A stretch of DNA of 64,000 nucleotides from Streptomyces sp. M92 (lineage in GTDB: Bacteria; Actinomycetota; Actinomycetes; Streptomycetales; Streptomycetaceae), in contig NZ_CP101137.1 in NCBI RefSeq assembly GCF_028473745.1, forward strand, positions 6,076,001 to 6,140,000, written 5' to 3'. Position numbers and translations under genes: made by a program. The notes beneath the pieces were generated by a model that did not search any database, was not told the DNA's origin, and worked only from the letters and a program-made list of their open reading frames with translations. Below, in pieces: positions 24,556-32,595 of this stretch. Each line of letters starts with the position of its first letter. Within the stretch, counting starts at the first letter, position 1.

Positions 24556-25260
24556 TCAGCCGGCCGCCGCGGGCAGGTCGAGGCGGCCTGCGGGCAGGCC
24601 GAGGCGGCCGTCGTGCACCTCGGTGACCCGGTCGGCCGCGGCCAGCCGGGCGCGGTCGTGGGTGACCAGCACGGTGGCCGTGCCGCGCTCCCGGGTGAGG
24701 CGGGTGATCAGGTCGATGACGGCGGCGCCCCGCTCGTGGTCGAGGGCGCTGGTGGGTTCGTCGACGAGCAGCACACCGGGGTCGTTCATCAGGGCGCGGG
24801 CGATGTTGACGCGCTGGCGCTGGCCGCCGGAAAGCTGGTGGGGCCGGCGGTCGGCCCGGTCCGCCAGGCCGACCGCGTCGAGGAGGTCCAGCGCCCGGCC
24901 CCGGGCGGCGCCCGCCCGGCGCCCGTCGATGTGGGCCATCACCTGGAGCTGCTCGGCCGCGGTCAGGGACGGCAGCAGGTTGGGCTGCTGGAAGACGATG
25001 CCGATCCGGTGGCGGCGCAGGTCGGTCAGTTCCGCGCGGCTCATCCCGGTGGTGTCGGCGCCGTCCACGGTGACCGTGCCGGAGTCGGGCGTGATGAGGG
25101 TCGCGGCCACGGCCAGCAGGCTGGACTTGCCCGAACCGGAGGGCCCGATGACGGCGGTCAGGTGGCCGCTCGGGACCTCCAGGCTGACGCGGTCGAGGGC
25201 GGTCAGCCGGCTGTCGCCGTCGGGGTAGGTGAGGGTGATGTCGGTCAGGCGCAGGCTCAT
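24556..25260 (-). CDS. ABC exporter ATP-binding subunit (MacB/LolD type)
   Basis: 234 residues. Walker A is VIGPSGSGKSSLL, Q-loop FQQPNLLPSLTA, signature HQLSGGQRQRVNIARAL, Walker B GVLLVDEPTSALD and switch His VTHDRARL. It belongs to the MacB/LolD/FtsE class that pairs with FtsX-type permeases. ATG 25260 overlaps the permease stop codon (ATGA), so translation is coupled. Such modules move lipoproteins, bacteriocins or antimicrobial compounds, or act as mechanotransmitters. The adjacent divergent two-component system probably controls it. Confidence 0.93.
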   Translation of the reverse strand: MSLRLTDITLTYPDGDSRLTALDRVSLEVPSGHLTAVIGPSGSGKSSLLAVAATLITPDSGTVTVDGADTTGMSRAELTDLRRHRIGIVFQQPNLLPSLTAAEQLQVMAHIDGRRAGAARGRALDLLDAVGLADRADRRPHQLSGGQRQRVNIARALMNDPGVLLVDEPTSALDHERGAAVIDLITRLTRERGTATVLVTHDRARLAAADRVTEVHDGRLGLPAGRLDLPAAAG

Positions 25261-26345
25261 CGGGCGCTCCCCAGGGCGGTCAGCGGGTCGACGGAGGTGA
25301 TACGGCGGACGGCGAGTCCCGCCCCGAGGCCGCCGAGCAGGATCATCACGGCGGCGGGGACGAGGACGGTGGCGGGCGTGAGGACGAAGGGGACGGCCGA
25401 TCCGGCCACCGCGGCGCCGATCACCGCCGCGGCGGCGGTGCCCACCAGGGTGCCGCCGGCCAGCAGCACGACGGCCTGGCCGAGCGCGTCGCGCAGCAGC
25501 GAGGCGGTGGTGGCGCCCAGGGCCTTCAGCACCGCGATGTCGCCGCCGCGCTGGATCGTCCACACGGTGAAGAAGGCGCCGATCACCAAGGCCGAGATGG
25601 CGAAGAGGAAGCCGCGCATCAGCTGCAGCGAGCCGTTCTCGGAGGTGTACGAGCCGATCGCGGAGAGCGACTCGTCCTTGGTCACGGTCTCGGTGCCCGC
25701 CGCGCGGTCCGTCGCCGCGAGGTCGGCACCGGAGGCGGTGTCGAGGGCGATCACCGTCGCGGCGGGTCCTTCGGTGCCGCCGGTGGGCGGGGCGACGGCC
25801 TGCCACGTGGCGAGGCTCGTCCACACCACGGGCGTGTGGCTGAAGGAGACGTCGTGTCCGGTGACGGCGACGGTCATCCTCCGGCCGGCGAGCGCAACGG
25901 TGCCGCCCTCGCGCACGCCGAGTTCGTCGGCCACCGAGTCCGGCATCAGTACCGTACGGTCGTCGACGCGGCCGCCGCCGGGGGCCAGGCCCGATCCGGG
26001 CTCGACGCCGAAGACGGACACGCCGGTGGTGCGCTCGCCCGCGGTGGCCCGGGTGGTGGTGATGCCCAGCGGCTCGGCGCCGCGGACGCCGGGCGCCTGG
26101 GCCCAGCGGCGCCACTGCTCCTCGGTCACGGTGGAGTTCGCGTACGACAGGTCCTGGCCGCCGCTCGGGGCGGCGAAGGCGATCCGGCCGGCGGGCAGGG
26201 ACGTGACGGCGGAGATGTTCTCCCGGGCCAGGCCCGCGGTGAGGCCGGACAGCAGTCCGACCAGCAGGGTGATCAGTACGACGACGCCGCCCATCAGGGC
26301 GAACCGCCCCTTGGCGAACGTCAGGTCTCTCAAGGCGACAAACAC
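25257..26345 (-). CDS. FtsX/MacB-type ABC permease
   Basis: 362 residues from GTG 26345. One N-terminal helix (MGGVVVLITLLVGLLSGLTAGLA), an extracytoplasmic domain of about 200 residues (45-240), then three helices near residues 245-350 (MRGFLFAISALVIGAFFTVW ... QAVVLLAGGTLVGTAAAAVIG ... AAVMILLGGLGAGLAV). This is the MacB/LolC half-permease topology, which works as a homodimer with two ATPase subunits. It ends RITSVDPLTALGSAR, a family-typical coupling helix tail. Overlaps the ATPase gene by four bases. Substrate not predictable. Confidence 0.9.
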   Translation of the reverse strand: MFVALRDLTFAKGRFALMGGVVVLITLLVGLLSGLTAGLARENISAVTSLPAGRIAFAAPSGGQDLSYANSTVTEEQWRRWAQAPGVRGAEPLGITTTRATAGERTTGVSVFGVEPGSGLAPGGGRVDDRTVLMPDSVADELGVREGGTVALAGRRMTVAVTGHDVSFSHTPVVWTSLATWQAVAPPTGGTEGPAATVIALDTASGADLAATDRAAGTETVTKDESLSAIGSYTSENGSLQLMRGFLFAISALVIGAFFTVWTIQRGGDIAVLKALGATTASLLRDALGQAVVLLAGGTLVGTAAAAVIGAAVAGSAVPFVLTPATVLVPAAVMILLGGLGAGLAVRRITSVDPLTALGSAR

Positions 26346-26542
26346 GTCTTCGCCCGGCCTTTCGACAGCGGTGGGAGGGGGGCACAACCGCCGGAGTGAC
26401 CGGCGAGGAGTCCACCGTCGCCGTTCGGCGGCCCCGAGGGCATCGCTCCCGGGCGGGCACTTCCCGAGCCGAAGGACGCGGTGCGACTTGCAACTTTCGG
26501 CAGATGCCCGGCCCCCGGCGCGGTCCGTACGCTGGAACGATC

Positions 26543-27784
26543 GTGAACGCGCTGACTCCCACCTCCCGGGCCCTGACCTGGAGCCTGCACCTGCTCGTGG
26601 CCGGCCTGCTCGCCCTCCCGGCGGCACGGGCGGTGGCGGACGACCGGCCGCACGCGCCCGCCGTCGTCGCGGTGGCCGCTGTGGTGGGCGTGGTGTACGC
26701 GCTGGGCCCCGCCCTCGCATCCGTCCGTTCTTCCCGCCGCGCGGCCGCGCTGTGGCTGGGCGCCGTCGGCGCGGTGTGGCTCGCGCTGCTGGCGCTGTCC
26801 GCCGAGGGGGTGTGGCTGGCGTTCCCGCTGTACTTCGTCCAGCTCCACCTGCTCTCCCGCCGGGCCGGGCTGATCGCGGTCGTCGCCACGGCGGCCGCGG
26901 CGATCGGGGCCTTCGCCGCCCACCAGGGCACGTTCTCGGCGGCCACCGTGATCGGCCCGGGGCTCGGGGCCGCCGTGGCCGTGGCGGTGGTGTGGGGCTA
27001 CCAGGCGCTGTACCGCGAGAGCGAAGCGCGGCGGCGGCTCATCGAGGAGCTCACGGTCACCCGCGCCGACCTGGCCGAGGCCCAGCGGGCCGCCGGGGTG
27101 CTGGAGGAACGCGAACGCCTGGCCCGGGAGATCCACGACACCCTCGCCCAGGGCCTGTCCAGCATCCAGTTGCTGTTGCGCGCCGCCGAGCGGACCCTGC
27201 CCGAGGGGCCGGCGCCCGCCACCACCTACGTGGGCCAGGCCCGTCAGGCCGCGCTGGACAACCTCGCCGAGGCCCGTCGACTCGTCGCCGCGCTCGCCCC
27301 GCCCGCCCTGGACGACACCACGCTCGCCGACGCGCTGGAGCGCCTGTGCGCGACCACGACCGACCGGCACCGTCTCGACGTCCGATTCCGCCTCGCGGGC
27401 CGGCCGCGCCCGCTGCCCACCGCGCAGGAGGTCGCCCTGCTCCGCGTCGCGCAGTCGGCGCTGGCCAACACGGTCGGGCACGCCCGGGCCGGAAAGGCCG
27501 AGGTGACCCTGGCCTACCTCGACGACTGCGTCACCCTGGGCGTCACCGACGACGGGGTGGGTTTCGATCCCGGCGCCGTCTCCGCGCCCGGCCCGGACGG
27601 CGCCGGCTTCGGTCTGCCGGCGATGCGGGCCCGCGTGCACGCCCTGGACGGCACGCTCACCGTCGAGTCCGCCCACGGGCGCGGCACCGCGCTCACCGCG
27701 CGCGTCCCGCTCCAAGCCGCCCCCGAGTCCGAGCCGGAGCCCGACCCGGCACCCGAGCCCGACGACCCCGAGGCACACCCGTGA
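26543..27784 (+). CDS. Sensor histidine kinase (NarL/DesK type)
   Basis: 413 residues from GTG 26543. Five or six N-terminal membrane helices (residues about 10-155) form the sensor, followed by a HisKA_3 dimerisation helix with the phospho-His in LAREIHDTLAQGLSSIQ and an ATPase domain with G1 box VTDDGVGFDPG and GFGLPAMRARV. The N-box region reads QSALANTVGHA, where the usual Glu after Gln is Ser. The C-terminus is an acidic Pro/Glu tail. It overlaps the response regulator gene by GTGA and is divergent from the ABC exporter genes. Confidence 0.92.
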   Translation: MNALTPTSRALTWSLHLLVAGLLALPAARAVADDRPHAPAVVAVAAVVGVVYALGPALASVRSSRRAAALWLGAVGAVWLALLALSAEGVWLAFPLYFVQLHLLSRRAGLIAVVATAAAAIGAFAAHQGTFSAATVIGPGLGAAVAVAVVWGYQALYRESEARRRLIEELTVTRADLAEAQRAAGVLEERERLAREIHDTLAQGLSSIQLLLRAAERTLPEGPAPATTYVGQARQAALDNLAEARRLVAALAPPALDDTTLADALERLCATTTDRHRLDVRFRLAGRPRPLPTAQEVALLRVAQSALANTVGHARAGKAEVTLAYLDDCVTLGVTDDGVGFDPGAVSAPGPDGAGFGLPAMRARVHALDGTLTVESAHGRGTALTARVPLQAAPESEPEPDPAPEPDDPEAHP

Positions 27785-28425
27785 CCGAGACCGCCCCGAC
27801 GCCGATCCGTCTGCTGCTCGCCGACGACCACCCCGTCGTCCGCGCGGGGCTGCGCGCGGTGCTGGAGACCGAGGACGGCATCACCGTGGCCGCCGAGGCC
27901 GCCACCGCCGAGGAGGCCGTCACCCGGGCGGGCCGGGGCGACATCGACGTGGTACTGATGGACCTGCGGTTCGGCGGGGGCATGGGCGGCGCGGAGGCCA
28001 CGGCCGCGATCACCGCGCGGACGGGCGCGCCGCGCGTCCTGATCGTCACGACGTACGACACCGACGCCGACACCCTGCCCGCCATCGAGGCCGGCGCCAC
28101 CGGCTACCTGCTCAAGGACGCGCCGCCCGAGGACCTCGCGGCGGCGGTGCGCACCGCCGCCGCGGGCCGCACCACGCTCGCGCCCACGGTCGCGGACCGG
28201 CTGATGGCGCGCCTGCGCGAGCCGCGCACCTCGCTGACCCGCCGTGAGACCGAGGTCCTGTCCCTGGTCGCCGAGGGCCTGTCCAACCAGCACATCGCCG
28301 CCCGGCTCCACCTGACCGAGGGCACCGTCAAGTCGCACCTGGCCCGCGTCTACACCAAGCTGGACGTCGACTCCCGCACCGCCGCGGTCGCCGCCGCCAC
28401 GGCCCTCGGCCTCATCCGGCGCTGA
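27781..28425 (+). CDS. LuxR/NarL-family response regulator
   Basis: 214 residues. The receiver domain has acidic pair ADDHPVVRAGL, phospho-acceptor Asp in VVLMDLRFGGGMGG, and Thr and Lys at VTTYDTD and YLLKDAPPE. The LuxR-type helix-turn-helix is LTRRETEVLSLVAEGLSN ... LHLTEGTVKSHLARVYTKL. GTG 27781 overlaps the kinase stop codon by four bases, so the pair is co-translated. The likely target is the divergent ABC exporter promoter (26346-26542), inferred from position. Confidence 0.94.
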   Translation: MTETAPTPIRLLLADDHPVVRAGLRAVLETEDGITVAAEAATAEEAVTRAGRGDIDVVLMDLRFGGGMGGAEATAAITARTGAPRVLIVTTYDTDADTLPAIEAGATGYLLKDAPPEDLAAAVRTAAAGRTTLAPTVADRLMARLREPRTSLTRRETEVLSLVAEGLSNQHIAARLHLTEGTVKSHLARVYTKLDVDSRTAAVAAATALGLIRR

Positions 28426-28507
28426 GCCGGGCCGGTGGCGCTCGCCGGTCCGGTGTTGCCTTCCGGCCCTTGGCGGGAACCCTTGCACGGAGCGAGGAGG
28501 AGGCGGC

Positions 28508-29200
28508 ATGGACGACTGGCGCGGGTTCGCCGAACAGATGGCGTCGCTGGCGCGCGATCTCCTGGCGCAGGAGTCGGTGAACGACACGCTGAAACGGATC
28601 ACCTTCTCCGCGACGGAGCTGGTGGAGGGCTGCGACGCCGCGGGCATCCTCATCCTGCGCGGCAACCGGGTGCAGTCCCTCGCCCCGACCGGCCAGGTGG
28701 TCGTCGACAGCGACGAACTGCAGGGACGCGTCGGCGAGGGTCCGTGCTTCGACGCCGCGCGGACCGCCGAGGGACAGCGGCAGTTCCGGATCGCCGACTT
28801 CACCGACCAGGCGCGGCGCTGGCCCAAGTACGTGCCCGAGGCCCGCAAGCTGAACCTGGGCAGCATGATGGGGTTCCTGCTGTTCACCGAGGACGAGGAC
28901 CTCGGGGCGCTCAATCTCTACTCCTTCAGGCCCGGGGCGTTCACGGAGGCCAGTGAGACGGCGGGCTGGCTGCTCGCCTCGCACGCCGCGGTCGCCTTCT
29001 CCAGTGCCCGCACGCACGCCCAGTTGCAGCAGGCCATCGGCACCCGGCACACCATCGGTGAGGCGATGGGCATCCTCATGGGCAGGCACCGCATCACCGA
29101 GGACCAGGCCTTCGCCACACTGCGCCGGTACTCGCAGGACCACAACGTGAAACTCCGCGAGGTCGCCCGCCGGGTGGTCGAGCGGGGCGGCCTGTCCTGA
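28508..29200 (+). CDS. GAF-ANTAR regulator
   Basis: 230 residues. A GAF domain (about residues 20-160, with GRVGEGPCFDAARTAEG and MGFLLFTEDEDLGALNLYS) precedes a C-terminal ANTAR RNA-binding domain (about 170-228, LQQAIGTRHTIGEAMGILMG ... AFATLRRYSQDHNVKLREVA). ANTAR proteins bind paired hexaloop hairpins in nascent RNA and prevent termination; GAF senses small ligands or redox state. GGAGGAGG lies upstream of ATG 28508. No neighbouring leader with paired hexaloops was recognised, so the targets are elsewhere. Confidence 0.9.
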   Translation: MDDWRGFAEQMASLARDLLAQESVNDTLKRITFSATELVEGCDAAGILILRGNRVQSLAPTGQVVVDSDELQGRVGEGPCFDAARTAEGQRQFRIADFTDQARRWPKYVPEARKLNLGSMMGFLLFTEDEDLGALNLYSFRPGAFTEASETAGWLLASHAAVAFSSARTHAQLQQAIGTRHTIGEAMGILMGRHRITEDQAFATLRRYSQDHNVKLREVARRVVERGGLS

Positions 29201-29278
29201 GCCGGCACCCGGCGGGCGCCCCGCCCCGGTACCGCACCGGAGGGCGTACCGCTCCGCCCCGGCGGGCACACGTCAGCG

Positions 29279-30592
29279 GTGACCTTGGCTGACTTCCTCT
29301 TCGCCGTGCTCGGGGCGGGCGCGCTCGCGGCGGCCGTGCTGCCGCGCCTGGTGGCCGGGCGGCCGCTGTCCATGCCGCTGGTGTTCCTGGCCTTCGGCGT
29401 CGCCCTGCAACTGCTGCCCACCCCGCTCCCGGAGATCGACCTGGTCCGCGACCGGGTGTGGGTGGAACACCTCACCGAGATCTGCGTCATCGTCTCCCTG
29501 ATGGGCGCCGGCCTCGCGCTCAACCGCCCGGTCGGCCTACGGCGCTGGCAGGCGCCCTGGCGGCTGATCGGCATCACCATGCCGCTGACCGTCGCGGTCA
29601 CGGGGCTGCTGGCCTGGTGGCTGCTGGACTGGCCGCCGGCCGCGGCGCTGCTGCTGGCGGCCGTGCTCGCGCCCACCGACCCGGTGCTCGCCTCCGAGGT
29701 ACGGGTGGGCGCGCCCACCGACTCCGAGCACGACGAGGACGAGGCGCGCTTCGCGCTCACCGGCGAGGCCGGCCTCAACGACGGCCTCGCCTTCCCGGTC
29801 GTCATGGCGGCGATCGCGCTGACCGCCGCGGCGGGCACGGGCCTGTCCGGTGGCTGGGTCGGCCACTGGCTGCTGGTCGACCTGCTGTACGCGTGCCTGA
29901 TCGGCGTCCTGGGCGGCCTGGCCGTCGGCAAGCTGCTCGGCTGGCTCTTCTTCCGGGCCGGCCGGCAGGCGGTACGGCTGTCCGAGCACCGGGAGGGCTT
30001 CGTCGCCCTGGGCGCCACGTTCCTCTCCTACGGGGTCACCGAACTCGCCCACGGCTACGGTTTCCTGGCCGTCTTCGTCACCGCCTGCCGCATCCGCGCC
30101 GCCGAACGCGACCACGGCTACCACGCCGTGCTGCACGATTTCGTGGAGCAGGTCGAACGACTGCTGACCGCCGGTCTCCTCTTCCTGCTGGGCGCGTGCG
30201 TGGCGCAGGGCGCCCTGGCCGACCTGACCTGGCGGGGCGCGGCCGTCGGTCTGCTCGTGCTGCTCGTCGTCCGGCCGGTGACCGGCTGGGTCGCGCAGTT
30301 CGGCGTCGCGGCCGGCCCCCGGGAGCGTGCCGTGACCGCGTTCTTCGGCATCCGCGGCATCGGCTCGCTGTTCTACCTGGCGTACGCGCTCGGTACGGAG
30401 GGCTTCCACGTGCCCGCCGGAGAGTTGTGGGCCGTGGTGGCGTTCACGGTGCTCGCCTCCGTCGTCCTGCACGGGGTGACCGCCTCCCCCGCGGTCTCCC
30501 GCCTGGACCGGCTCCGGCTGCTCAGGGCCCGCGGCCGACGGCCCGCCGGACGGGCGCCGGGCGAGGACGACGTGGCCGGCGAGCGGCTGTGA
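29279..30592 (+). CDS. Cation:proton antiporter (CPA1, NhaP-like)
   Basis: 437 residues with about 12 membrane helices. The conserved helix-5/6 residues appear in AAVLAPTDPVLASEV (the TDP of the transport site) and in LTGEAGLNDGLAFPVV (ND motif of CPA1 exchangers). A later helix reads AFFGIRGIGSLFYLAYALG, also diagnostic. It should exchange Na+ or K+ for H+. GTG 29279 is the assumed start; there is no strong ribosome site. The C-terminus is a short Arg-rich cytoplasmic tail. Confidence 0.9.
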   Translation: MTLADFLFAVLGAGALAAAVLPRLVAGRPLSMPLVFLAFGVALQLLPTPLPEIDLVRDRVWVEHLTEICVIVSLMGAGLALNRPVGLRRWQAPWRLIGITMPLTVAVTGLLAWWLLDWPPAAALLLAAVLAPTDPVLASEVRVGAPTDSEHDEDEARFALTGEAGLNDGLAFPVVMAAIALTAAAGTGLSGGWVGHWLLVDLLYACLIGVLGGLAVGKLLGWLFFRAGRQAVRLSEHREGFVALGATFLSYGVTELAHGYGFLAVFVTACRIRAAERDHGYHAVLHDFVEQVERLLTAGLLFLLGACVAQGALADLTWRGAAVGLLVLLVVRPVTGWVAQFGVAAGPRERAVTAFFGIRGIGSLFYLAYALGTEGFHVPAGELWAVVAFTVLASVVLHGVTASPAVSRLDRLRLLRARGRRPAGRAPGEDDVAGERL

Positions 30593-30692
30593 CCCGGCCG
30601 TCCCGGACCGCATGGAGGTACCCGGCGACCGAACAAGACCCTTCTCGCTGCGATCATGAACTCCCTGATAGTGATCGCCTGTTGCGTGCCGC

Positions 30693-30875
30693 GTGACCCA
30701 CGGCCCGCACGTGTGCCCCGGAGCGGCCCTGTCCCGGCTGGAGGCCGGTGTGGCGCTGCCCGCGCTCTACGCCCGCTTCCCGCGGCTGGACCTGGCCGTA
30801 CCCGCGTCCGAACTGCGCAACAAACCGGTGGTCACGCAGAACGACCTGTACGAGCTGCCGGTCAGACTGGTCTAG
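30693..30875 (+). pseudogene. Cytochrome P450 remnant, C-terminal 60 residues only
   Basis: The frame encodes HGPHVCPGAALSRLEAGVAL followed by PALYARFPRLDLAVP and ends ELPVRLV. This is the heme-binding Cys loop, L-helix and C-terminal beta strands of a CYP. Upstream in the same frame a stop lies at 30672-30674 and nothing P450-like is found, so about 85 percent of the gene is missing. The remnant begins one residue before the HGPH of the heme loop. It is not a working enzyme. It is unlike the intact P450 at 7826 in detail, so it is probably not a recent partial copy of it. Confidence 0.85.
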
Positions 30876-30973
30876 CGCCTTCCGGCCGCGCCCCGTACCT
30901 TCACCGGTGGGGCGTTTGCACCCCGCCCTTCGGGTAACTCCGGCATTCCGGACGCCGACCCCCGGGAGTCGCC

Positions 30974-31378
30974 ATGTGGAAGCGCAAGGGCAGGAAAGGC
31001 CGCCGGGCCGCGAAGCCGGTCCCCATGGAGCTGTGCGACCTGTGCGCCAGGATATTTCCCAAGGACGAGGCCGTGAGCGGTTACGTGCCGGACTCCTCCG
31101 CGGCGCACGCCACCAAGGAGTGGTTCGACGGGCTGCGGCTCATCACGACGTGCTGCGACGACCACTTCGACGTGATCAAGGAAGGTTACGCGCACCGGCC
31201 CTTCGTGGACGAGGAGCTGTGGGCGGCGAAACTCACCCGGGCCCTGACCACGGGCCCGACGGCGCTGTCCATGGACCAGCTCGGCTGCCGGACCGGCCTC
31301 CAGGACTCGCAGATACGGGCCGCCATCGCCTGGCACAACGAGCGCATGCGCGAGCAGCAACAGCGCATGGACCCGTGA
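30974..31378 (+). CDS. Small Cys/His protein, possible zinc-binding, unknown function
   Basis: 134 residues from ATG 30974 (GGGAG eight bases upstream). The N-terminus is basic (KRKGRKGRRAAK). A CDLC pair near residue 22 and a CCDDHFD cluster near residue 57 could form a zinc site. The C-terminal half (SMDQLGCRTGLQDSQIRAAI) looks like a helix-turn-helix or adaptor helices. No named family recognised. It is convergent with the enolase-superfamily gene. A nucleic-acid-binding role would fit the basic tail and HTH-like part, but is speculative. Confidence 0.6.
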   Translation: MWKRKGRKGRRAAKPVPMELCDLCARIFPKDEAVSGYVPDSSAAHATKEWFDGLRLITTCCDDHFDVIKEGYAHRPFVDEELWAAKLTRALTTGPTALSMDQLGCRTGLQDSQIRAAIAWHNERMREQQQRMDP

Positions 31379-31381
31379 TCC

Positions 31382-31399
31382 GGGCCGGTCATCCGGCCC
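31382..31399. terminator. Short hairpin between convergent genes
   Basis: GGGCCGG - 4 bases - CCGGCCC (31382-31388, 31393-31399), four bases after the upstream stop codon. A modest bidirectional terminator. Confidence 0.6.
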
Positions 31400-31404
31400 C
31401 GTGA

Positions 31405-32595
31405 TCAGGCCGTGGCCGGGCGGGTCCCGTACGTGCGGTAGGGCTCCGCGTCCGGCCACCTGACGTCCAGCCCCAGCCCCGGCCGCCCCGGGTCGGGGCG
31501 CAGGGCGCCGCCGTCGGGCGACAGGGTGCCGTCGAAAAGCAGCCGCTCGACGCGGACGTGGTCGTGGAAGTACTCCAGGTGCCGCAGTCGGCGCACGGCA
31601 CAGAAGGCGTGGGCGGACACGGCCGGGGCGCAGTGCGCGGACAGGTCGAGGTGCCGGGCGGCCGACAGGCCTGCGACCTCCAGCACGCCCGTGATGCCGC
31701 CGCAGCGGGTGACGTCGGCCTGGAGGCAGTCCACGGCCGGCCCGTGGGTGAGGTTGGCGAAGTCCTGGGCGGTGAAGGCGTACTCCCCCGCGGTGATCTC
31801 CAGCCGGGCGGGCCCCCGGTCCCGGAGCATGCGCAGCCCCTCCAGGTCCGCGGAGGTGACGGGCTCCTCGAACCAGCGCACGTCCCACTCGTCGTGGAAC
31901 CGGTGCGCCCAGTACAGCGCCTCCTTGCGGCCGAGCGCGCCGTTGGCGTCGGTGAACAGTTCCGGTCGGTCGCCGACCGCCCGGCGCACCGCGGTCAGGC
32001 GGTCCGCGTCGGCCTCCGGGTCGCGCGAGGTCTTCAGCTTCACCCGGGGGATGCCCTGCTCGACCCATCCGGAGAGCTGGTCGGTGAGCCGGTCCAGGGG
32101 GTAGTTGGTGAAGCCGCCGCTGCCGTAGACCGGGACGCGGTCGTGGTGGGCCGGCAGGAGGTGGACCAGGGGCAGCCCCAGCAGCCTCGCCTTGAGGTCC
32201 CACAGCGCCACGTCGACGGCGGACAGGGCCATGGCCCCGACGCCCGGCCGGCCGGCGTTGCGCATGCGCGCCCCCATCCGCTCCCACAGCGCCGGCGGCG
32301 AGGAGACCGGCCGGCCCTCGACGACCGGCGCCAGCACCGACTGCGCGAAGGAGGCGACGGAAAGGTCCCCGTAGGTGTAACCGAGGCCGGTGCGGCCGCC
32401 GGCGTGCACGCGGACGAGGACCAGGGTCGTGGAGTCCCACTCCAGGGTGCCGTCCTGCTCCCTGCCGTCCGGGCCGTCGGTGGGAACCTCGAAGGCGTGC
32501 ACGTCGACCCCGTCGACCGTGCACGAGTCCAGTGCCGTCGGGCCGGCCGCACGAGAGGCCGGTGGCCGGTCACCGGGCCCGGTGACCGGCGTCAT
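31405..32595 (-). CDS. Enolase-superfamily enzyme (mandelate racemase/muconate lactonizing type), probable sugar-acid dehydratase
   Basis: 396 residues. The capping domain (about 20-145) precedes the TIM barrel. Catalytic KxK is VKLKTSRD, metal ligands are ELFTDANGA (Asp), VRWFEEPV (Glu) and LEITAGEYAF (Glu). The His-Asp dyad of the mandelate racemase subgroup fits Asp in CLQADVTRCGG and His in LSAHCAPAVSAH. Such enzymes racemise mandelate or dehydrate sugar acids. Its ATG overlaps the stop of a glucose-dehydrogenase-like gene (ATGA), so dehydration of an aldonate is the better guess than mandelate racemisation. No KDG kinase or aldolase is adjacent. Confidence 0.88.
   Translation of the reverse strand: MTPVTGPGDRPPASRAAGPTALDSCTVDGVDVHAFEVPTDGPDGREQDGTLEWDSTTLVLVRVHAGGRTGLGYTYGDLSVASFAQSVLAPVVEGRPVSSPPALWERMGARMRNAGRPGVGAMALSAVDVALWDLKARLLGLPLVHLLPAHHDRVPVYGSGGFTNYPLDRLTDQLSGWVEQGIPRVKLKTSRDPEADADRLTAVRRAVGDRPELFTDANGALGRKEALYWAHRFHDEWDVRWFEEPVTSADLEGLRMLRDRGPARLEITAGEYAFTAQDFANLTHGPAVDCLQADVTRCGGITGVLEVAGLSAARHLDLSAHCAPAVSAHAFCAVRRLRHLEYFHDHVRVERLLFDGTLSPDGGALRPDPGRPGLGLDVRWPDAEPYRTYGTRPATA

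Noticed and set aside
24538..28425. A 1295-codon plus-strand frame
   Set aside because: Only its last 214 codons (response regulator) are real; the rest is antisense to the ABC genes and out of frame with the kinase.
31405..32595. Mandelate racemase feeding the benzoylformate cassette
   Set aside because: It is 14 kb away and translationally coupled to a sugar dehydrogenase gene, so a sugar-acid role is more likely.
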